Source of the DNA: DASVBJ01 sp036375895
Lineage (GTDB): Bacteria; Actinomycetota; Actinomycetes; JACCUZ01
DNA length: 18,594 bases
Reading direction: 5' to 3'
Assembly (NCBI GenBank): GCA_036375895.1
Contig: DASVBJ010000160.1
Coordinates: forward strand, 1 to 18,594
The stretch's first letter is position 1. Every line of letters begins with the position of its first letter. The notes beneath the pieces are model-generated. The model saw only the letters and a program-made list of their open reading frames with translations, made no database searches and had not been told where the DNA came from. Below are positions 14,281 through 18,594 of the stretch, one piece after another. Made by a program: the position numbers and the translations under genes.

Positions 14281-14310
14281 CGTGATCGCTTTTAGTGGGA
14301 GGGGGCGGCA

Positions 14311-14323
14311 TACGATGAGCGGC
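14311..14323 (+). promoter_or_regulatory. Putative leaderless -10 element of nadA
   Basis: TACGAT (14311-14316) is followed by 7 nt and the in-frame GTG at 14324. It overlaps the alternative ATG at 14315, which favours the GTG as the true start. The inverted-repeat block ends only about 20 bp upstream, where a -35 would lie. Confidence 0.5.
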
Positions 14324-15538
14324 GTGACCAGCACGCGTGACCTGGACCTCCCGGAGGGCGTCGAGCCCAGCCCGCTCGCGCTGCTGCTGCTCGGCCGCGA
14401 GGGCAACCGTCCCGACCTCGCCACCGAGCGCGGCGTGGAGTGCCCCGGCGACCTGCCCGCGCCGAGCGACCCCGACCTCGTCGAGCGGGCCCGCGTCGCG
14501 AAGGCCGCGCTGGGCGACCAGGTGTTCGTCCTGGGCCACCACTACCAGCGTGACGAGGTCATCCAGTTCGCGGACGTCACCGGCGACTCGTTCAAGCTCG
14601 CCCAGCACGCGGCGGCGCGCCCGCAGTCGCCGTACATCGTCTTCTGCGGCGTGCACTTCATGGCCGAGTCGGCCGACATCCTCACCGCCGAGCACCAGCA
14701 CGTGGTCCTGCCCGACCTGGCCGCCGGGTGCTCGATGGCCGACATGGCCGCCCTCGCGCAGGTCGAGGACTGCTGGGACGCGCTGGTCGACGCCGGCGTG
14801 GCCGACCGGGTCGTGCCCGTGTCGTACATGAACTCCTCGGCCGACATCAAGGCGTTCACCGGGCGGCACGGCGGCACGATCTGCACGTCCTCGAACGCGA
14901 AGGCGTCGCTGGAGTGGGCGTTCGGCAAGGGCGAGAAGGTGCTGTTCCTGCCCGACCAGCACCTCGGCCGCAACACCGCCGTACGGCAGCTGGGCATGTC
15001 GCTCGACGACTGCGTGGTCTGGGACCCGCACAAGCCGGGCGGCGGCCTGACGCCCCAGCAGCTGCGCGACGCCCGCATGATCCTGTGGCGCGGTCACTGC
15101 TCGGTGCACGGCCGGTTCAGCCTCGACTCGGTCAACGACGTGCGGGAGCGCATCCCCGGCGTGAACGTGCTGGTGCATCCCGAGTGCAAGCACGAGGTGG
15201 TGACGGCCGCCGACCACGTCGGCTCGACCGAGCTCATCATCCAGACCCTGCAGGCCGCGCCGGCCGGCTCGGCGTGGGCCATCGGCACCGAGCTCAACCT
15301 CGTCAGGCGCCTGGCTGCCCGGCACCCCGACAAGAAGGTCGTGTTCCTCGACCGCACCGTGTGCTTCTGCTCGACCATGAACCGCATCGACCTGCCGCAT
15401 CTCGTGTGGGCGCTCGAGTCGCTGGCCGGCGGCCGCGTCGTCAACCGCATCGAGGTCGACCCGGACACCACCCACTTCGCCCGGCTGGCGCTCGACCAGA
15501 TGCTCGCCCTGCCCAGCGCGGCGGCCCGCAAGGACTGA
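14315..15538 (+). CDS. nadA: Quinolinate synthase A (4Fe-4S enzyme of NAD synthesis)
   Basis: Condenses iminoaspartate with dihydroxyacetone phosphate to quinolinate, the precursor of NAD. The ATG at 14315 gives 407 aa; the GTG at 14324 (404 aa) is preferred by the -10 spacing. Counting from the GTG, the three cluster ligands are likely C108 (FCGVHFMAE), C259 (GHCSVHGRF) and one of C347/C349 (TVCFCSTMN). The substrate-binding motifs LGHHYQRDE, PVSYMNSSADIKAF, CTSSNAK and FLPDQHLGRN are all present, so the enzyme looks intact. The N-terminus is about 60 residues longer than the minimal NadA, as in many actinobacteria. The partners nadB and nadC are not in this window, which is less usual since they often follow nadA. 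Confidence 0.96.
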   Translation: MSGVTSTRDLDLPEGVEPSPLALLLLGREGNRPDLATERGVECPGDLPAPSDPDLVERARVAKAALGDQVFVLGHHYQRDEVIQFADVTGDSFKLAQHAAARPQSPYIVFCGVHFMAESADILTAEHQHVVLPDLAAGCSMADMAALAQVEDCWDALVDAGVADRVVPVSYMNSSADIKAFTGRHGGTICTSSNAKASLEWAFGKGEKVLFLPDQHLGRNTAVRQLGMSLDDCVVWDPHKPGGGLTPQQLRDARMILWRGHCSVHGRFSLDSVNDVRERIPGVNVLVHPECKHEVVTAADHVGSTELIIQTLQAAPAGSAWAIGTELNLVRRLAARHPDKKVVFLDRTVCFCSTMNRIDLPHLVWALESLAGGRVVNRIEVDPDTTHFARLALDQMLALPSAAARKD

Positions 15539-15665
15539 GCCCGCGGGGCACGCCCGCAGCCGTCCGGTACGTGACACGCCACTTGCGGACAAGGCCACAA
15601 AAGGGTCAGAGTCGAGGTCGGACCGACGCGAACCCTCCGGGGGGAGAATCGCACGGCGGTGGGGC

Positions 15666-16805
15666 ATGGAGCTCACGTCCGGAGTTGTGGACGGAGGGAT
15701 CGTTCTCGCGCTGCGTGGTGACCTGACCACCGAGGACATGCCCGAGCTGCGGCGGCAGCTGGGCCGGGCGCTGACCGAGGCCCGCGACTGCGTGGTGTGC
15801 GAGGTGTCCCGGCTCCAGTCCGCGGACCCCGCCGCCATGACGCTGTTCAGCAGCGGCGCCGTGCACGAGGGAGATCCCGGCCCGGTGATCTGCATCGCGG
15901 GGGCGCACGGCGATGTCGCCGAGGTGATCGAGGGCCTCGAGCTGCCCCGGTTCGTGCCGGTGGCGAGGTCCGTATCCGACGCGATGGCGAAGGCGCGGCA
16001 GGACCCGCCCCGGCTGTTCGCCTCGAAGACCTTCCCGCCCGACGCTGCCGCGCCGAGGCTCGCTCGGCGGTTCGCCCTGGAGACCTGCGAGGAGTGGTCC
16101 CTGGCCGCGCTGTGCGACAGCGTCGAGCAGGTCGTCGGCGAGCTCGTCACGAACGCCGTGCACCACGCCGGGACCGACCTCGTCGTCAGGCTCGAGCGGA
16201 CGACGGACCGACTGGTCGTGTCCGTCACTGACGAGCAGCCGGCGGCGGCCTGGTCGTGGTGGAACGAGCCCGCCGACGCAGAGCTCGCGACCGGCGCCGG
16301 CTACGGGCTCGCCATCGTGCGCTCCCTCACGAGTGCGGTGGGGGTGCAGTCGCATCCCGCGTGGGGCAAGCGGGTCTGGGCAGCGTTCTCGCTGCGTCCG
16401 ATCGTGCCCCGGCAGCCGTCGCCGCACCCGGTGCGCACCCGCATCACGGTGAACGCGGGTCGCAGCGCGGCAACCTCGGACGGCGCGCGCTGGTCGGTCA
16501 CGGTCGAGCTGCGCTGGCACCCCCGGCGACCCGACCGCGTCCACCTGCGGCTGATCTCGCGCCCGTCGCACCCCGCGCTGTCCGGTGCGCACTGGGACCT
16601 GCCTCGGGCGGCCCTGCGGGACGGCCTGGACCGGCGGGTCAAGCACGACTCGCTCCGGCTGTGGCCCGACCGTCAGGGGCGGCAGCTCGTCGTGGAGCTG
16701 CCCGGCCGCCCGGCCCGCGTGCTGCGCCTGTCGGCCTGGCGGGTGCGGCGGTTCCTCGCCGAGTCGGACGCACCCGGCCAGCACGGCGCCGTGCCGACCG
16801 GCTGA
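15666..16805 (+). CDS. STAS - HATPase (RsbW-like) - SsgA-like three-domain fusion protein
   Basis: A 379-aa soluble protein that I read as three regulatory domains in one chain. Residues 1-110 look like a STAS domain (anti-anti-sigma type: GGIVLALRGDLTTEDMPELRRQL, then VVCEVSRLQSADPAAMTLF). Residues 125-245 are a GHKL ATPase of the RsbW/anti-sigma kinase type: N-box VVGELVTNAVHHAG (Glu159, Asn163), VTDE (Asp189), and GAGYGLAIVRSL. Residues about 255-372 match the SsgA-like (SALP) family: LRWHPRRPDRVHL, WDLPRAALRDGL, SLRLWP, and a final helix VRRFLAESDAP align with LRY..DPYAVH, WVFARDLLAEGL, VRVWP and ESFLKRTDA of SsgB as I recall it. The STAS phospho-site serine seems replaced by Asp54. A weak GGTGGGG precedes the ATG. 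Roles in stress signalling or in septum placement are inference. Confidence 0.85.
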   Translation: MELTSGVVDGGIVLALRGDLTTEDMPELRRQLGRALTEARDCVVCEVSRLQSADPAAMTLFSSGAVHEGDPGPVICIAGAHGDVAEVIEGLELPRFVPVARSVSDAMAKARQDPPRLFASKTFPPDAAAPRLARRFALETCEEWSLAALCDSVEQVVGELVTNAVHHAGTDLVVRLERTTDRLVVSVTDEQPAAAWSWWNEPADAELATGAGYGLAIVRSLTSAVGVQSHPAWGKRVWAAFSLRPIVPRQPSPHPVRTRITVNAGRSAATSDGARWSVTVELRWHPRRPDRVHLRLISRPSHPALSGAHWDLPRAALRDGLDRRVKHDSLRLWPDRQGRQLVVELPGRPARVLRLSAWRVRRFLAESDAPGQHGAVPTG

Positions 16806-16934
16806 GCCGACTCCCCGCGGACGCACGGAGTTCACCGCCCCGCCACCCGGGCGTCCCGACCGGGAAACGTGACCTGGGAAGGCTCCTCGGCGTTGTCCCC
16901 TGCGTCACCCCGGGCCGAGGAGGTCACCCCAGCC

Positions 16935-18053
16935 ATGCTCCGATCGGCTGCGCCACGCGCGCTGCTGCCCCTGATCGTCGCCGTCGTCGGCGCCGCCCTG
17001 CTCGCGGCTGCCCCCGACGCGGCGTCGGCGAAGCCGGCGCCCAAGGCTGCGGCGGTCCCCGCACCCCAGCACGTCTTCGTCATCAACCTCGAGAACAAGG
17101 GGTACGACGAGACGTTCGGCCCGTCCTCGCCGGCGACGTACCTCAGCCAGGAGCTGCGCGCGCAGGGACAGCTGCTGACCCAGTACTACGGCACCGCGCA
17201 CAACAGCCTGCCGAACTACATCGCGCAGATCAGCGGCCAGGGGCCGGACAAGCAGACCCAGGGCGACTGCCAGGTCTACTCCGACTTCGTCGGCACCGGC
17301 ACCGTCGCACCCCAGCAAGCCGTCGGTGACGGCTGCGTCTACCCCTCGTCGGTGACGACCGTCGCGGACCAGCTCGAGGCGAAAGGGCTCACCTGGCGCG
17401 GCTACATGGAGGACATGGGTACGCCGTGCCGGCACCCTGCGCTGAACACCCAGGACGACACCCAGCAGGCCGAGGTCGGTGACCAGTACGCCGCCCGGCA
17501 CAACCCGTTCGTCTACTTCCACTCGATCATCGACTCGCCGTCCTGCGCGCAGAACGACGTCGACCTGTCGCAGCTGACCGACGACCTGGCGACCGTGTCG
17601 ACGACGGCGAACCTCTCGTACATCACGCCGAACCTGTGCAACGACGGGCACGACGAGCCGTGCGTCGACGGCCGGCCCGGTGGGCTGGTGACGGCGGACG
17701 CGTGGCTGCGCGCCTGGGTCCCGCAGATCCTCGCGTCCCCGGCCTTCCAGCAGGACGGCCTCCTCGTCGTCACCTTCGACGAGGCCGACAGCGACTCCCC
17801 CAGCGGCGCCGACGCCTGCTGCGGCGAGGGCCCCGGGCCGAACACCCCGCTGCCCGGCATCTACGGCCTCGGCGGCGGCCGGGTGGGCGCGGTCGTGGTC
17901 TCCCCGTTCGTGGCCCCCGGCTCGTGGAACAACACGGCGTACAACCACTACTCGCTGCTGCGCACGATCGAGAACGCCTTCGGGCTCGAGCCGCTGGGCT
18001 ACGCGGCGGACGTGCGCGGCTTCGGCACCGACGTCTACGGGGTGACCAAGTGA
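16935..18053 (+). CDS. Exported phosphoesterase family protein (Sec signal)
   Basis: A 372-aa protein of the phosphoesterase family (Pfam 04185, which includes bacterial phospholipase C and acid phosphatases). A Sec-type signal peptide (hydrophobic core LLPLIVAVVGAALLAAA, probable AxA cut before KPAPK near residue 33) sends it outside the cytoplasm. After it comes the family start HVFVINLENKGYDETFG, whose Glu-Asn corresponds to the metal-binding EN of ENRSFDHYFG. Later motifs include GTAHNSLPNYIAQISGQ, ITPNLCNDGHDEPC and LLVVTFDEADSD. Several Cys are likely disulfides. The ATG at 16935 has GGAGG 11 nt upstream. It ends inside the start of a second family member (GTGA overlap). Substrate unknown: phospholipid or phosphomonoester. 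Confidence 0.87.
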   Translation: MLRSAAPRALLPLIVAVVGAALLAAAPDAASAKPAPKAAAVPAPQHVFVINLENKGYDETFGPSSPATYLSQELRAQGQLLTQYYGTAHNSLPNYIAQISGQGPDKQTQGDCQVYSDFVGTGTVAPQQAVGDGCVYPSSVTTVADQLEAKGLTWRGYMEDMGTPCRHPALNTQDDTQQAEVGDQYAARHNPFVYFHSIIDSPSCAQNDVDLSQLTDDLATVSTTANLSYITPNLCNDGHDEPCVDGRPGGLVTADAWLRAWVPQILASPAFQQDGLLVVTFDEADSDSPSGADACCGEGPGPNTPLPGIYGLGGGRVGAVVVSPFVAPGSWNNTAYNHYSLLRTIENAFGLEPLGYAADVRGFGTDVYGVTK

Positions 18054-18594
18054 GCCCCGACCTCACCCGGCGGCAGCTGCTGGCCGGCGCGGCCGGGCTC
18101 GCCGGGGCGGCCGCGCTGCCGCTCGGGCCGGCGCGCCGCGCGGATGCGCGGGCGGCCCTGCCCGACCCCGGCGCGAGCGGCATCGACCACGTCATCGTGG
18201 TGATGATGGAGAACCGGTCGTTCGACCACTACCTCGGCTGGCTGCCGGGGGCCGACGGGAGGCAGGCGGGGCTCACCTACGTCGACCGCGACGGCATCAG
18301 CCACCGGACGCACCACCTGACCGACTACCAGGGCTGCGCCCACCCGGACCCCGACCACTCCTACGAGGGCGGCCGGGTGCAGTTCAACGACGGGCGCTGC
18401 GACGGCTGGCTCCGCTCGGGTCAGAACGACGACTTCGCGATCGGCTACTACACCGATGCCGACCTCGCCTTCTACGGCAAGGCCGTGCCGTACTGGACGA
18501 CGTTCGACCGGTACTTCTCGGCGACCATGGCCGAGACCTACCCGAACCGCTTCTACCAGCACGCCGCGCAGACCGACCGCATCCACAACTCCAC
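18050..18594 (+). CDS. Phospholipase C / phosphoesterase family protein with Tat signal, 3'-truncated
   Basis: The first 181 residues of a second phosphoesterase-family protein, cut by the window end. It begins at a GTG overlapping the previous stop (GTGA). MSPDLTRRQLLAGAAGLAG has the twin-arginine pattern (TRRQLL) followed by a hydrophobic stretch, so Tat export is likely, as in known bacterial phospholipases C. IDHVIVVMMENRSFDHYLG is the family metal-binding start, here closer to the phospholipase C consensus than in the upstream gene. The following SATMAETYPNRFYQHAAQTD is the second conserved block. The rest of the catalytic domain (usually 450-700 aa in total) is not visible. Probably a non-haemolytic phospholipase C. 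Confidence 0.9.
   Translation, partial: MSPDLTRRQLLAGAAGLAGAAALPLGPARRADARAALPDPGASGIDHVIVVMMENRSFDHYLGWLPGADGRQAGLTYVDRDGISHRTHHLTDYQGCAHPDPDHSYEGGRVQFNDGRCDGWLRSGQNDDFAIGYYTDADLAFYGKAVPYWTTFDRYFSATMAETYPNRFYQHAAQTDRIHNS

Noticed and set aside
12163..14295. Long plus-strand open frame opposite erpA and glycerate kinase, ending in an NVHDRC-like tail
   Set aside because: It is antisense to two genes with clear family motifs, is low-complexity, and its tail is only the translated arm of inverted repeat B.
15581..15612. Alternative sigma (SigB/SigF-like) promoter before the STAS fusion gene, based on GGGTCA
   Set aside because: The -10 differs from GGGTAA/T and no GTTT-like -35 lies at the right distance.
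16855..16905. ECF sigma factor promoter (GGGAAAC ... CGTT) before the first phosphoesterase
   Set aside because: The gap between the two motifs is 22 nt, longer than the 16-18 nt normally seen.

Overview
The window is very GC-rich, uses many GTG and some TTG starts, and carries gene sets typical of high-GC Gram-positives. These include an actinobacterial-type aa3 cytochrome oxidase operon (ctaC-ctaD-ctaF), an AdoK-type adenosine kinase close to the mycobacterial Rv2202c sequence as I remember it, a two-Ig-domain L,D-transpeptidase of LdtMt2 type, and a domain of the SsgA (SALP) family. Together they point to a chromosome of an actinobacterium outside Mycobacterium, perhaps near Nocardioidaceae or Frankia/Kineosporia-like groups. 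The genus is inference only.

Layout, left to right. (1) 1-4070, all minus strand: a 3'-truncated NAD(P)-dependent SDR/epimerase, a 513-bp gene-free stretch with two palindromic repeats, a class I DNA photolyase, and a lipoprotein L,D-transpeptidase. A compact hairpin separates the last two. (2) 4335-7269, minus strand: ctaC-ctaD-ctaF, coupled by 4-base GTGA overlaps. (3) 7388-8808, plus strand: cysteine desulfurase overlapping a TusA-type sulfur carrier. (4) 8954-10623, minus strand: adenosine kinase and leucyl/phenylalanyl-tRNA-protein transferase (aat). (5) 10758-12464, plus strand: a 70-aa unknown protein and a 470-aa membrane-anchored unknown protein, ended by a strong hairpin shared with the convergent ErpA-type gene. 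(6) 12544-14094, minus strand: ErpA-type Fe-S carrier and glycerate kinase. (7) 14137-14290: a dense repeat block. (8) 14315-18594, plus strand: quinolinate synthase, a STAS-HATPase-SsgA fusion protein, and two overlapping phosphoesterase/phospholipase C family genes, the last running off the right edge.

Functional links. Cysteine desulfurase, TusA, ErpA and the Fe-S enzyme NadA form a loose sulfur and Fe-S group within about 8 kb. The cytochrome oxidase operon gives respiration. The transpeptidase and exported phosphoesterases act at the envelope.

Most notable: a protein joining an anti-sigma-antagonist-like STAS domain, an RsbW-like ATPase domain and a cell-division SsgA-like domain; a 24-25-bp perfect inverted repeat present twice, once between convergent and once between divergent genes; a second palindrome family near 1.25 kb; and three plus-strand genes sharing a -10-like TAnnnT exactly 7 nt before a GTGAC start, which suggests leaderless transcription. 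I found no tRNA, rRNA, CRISPR array, transposase or prophage gene.
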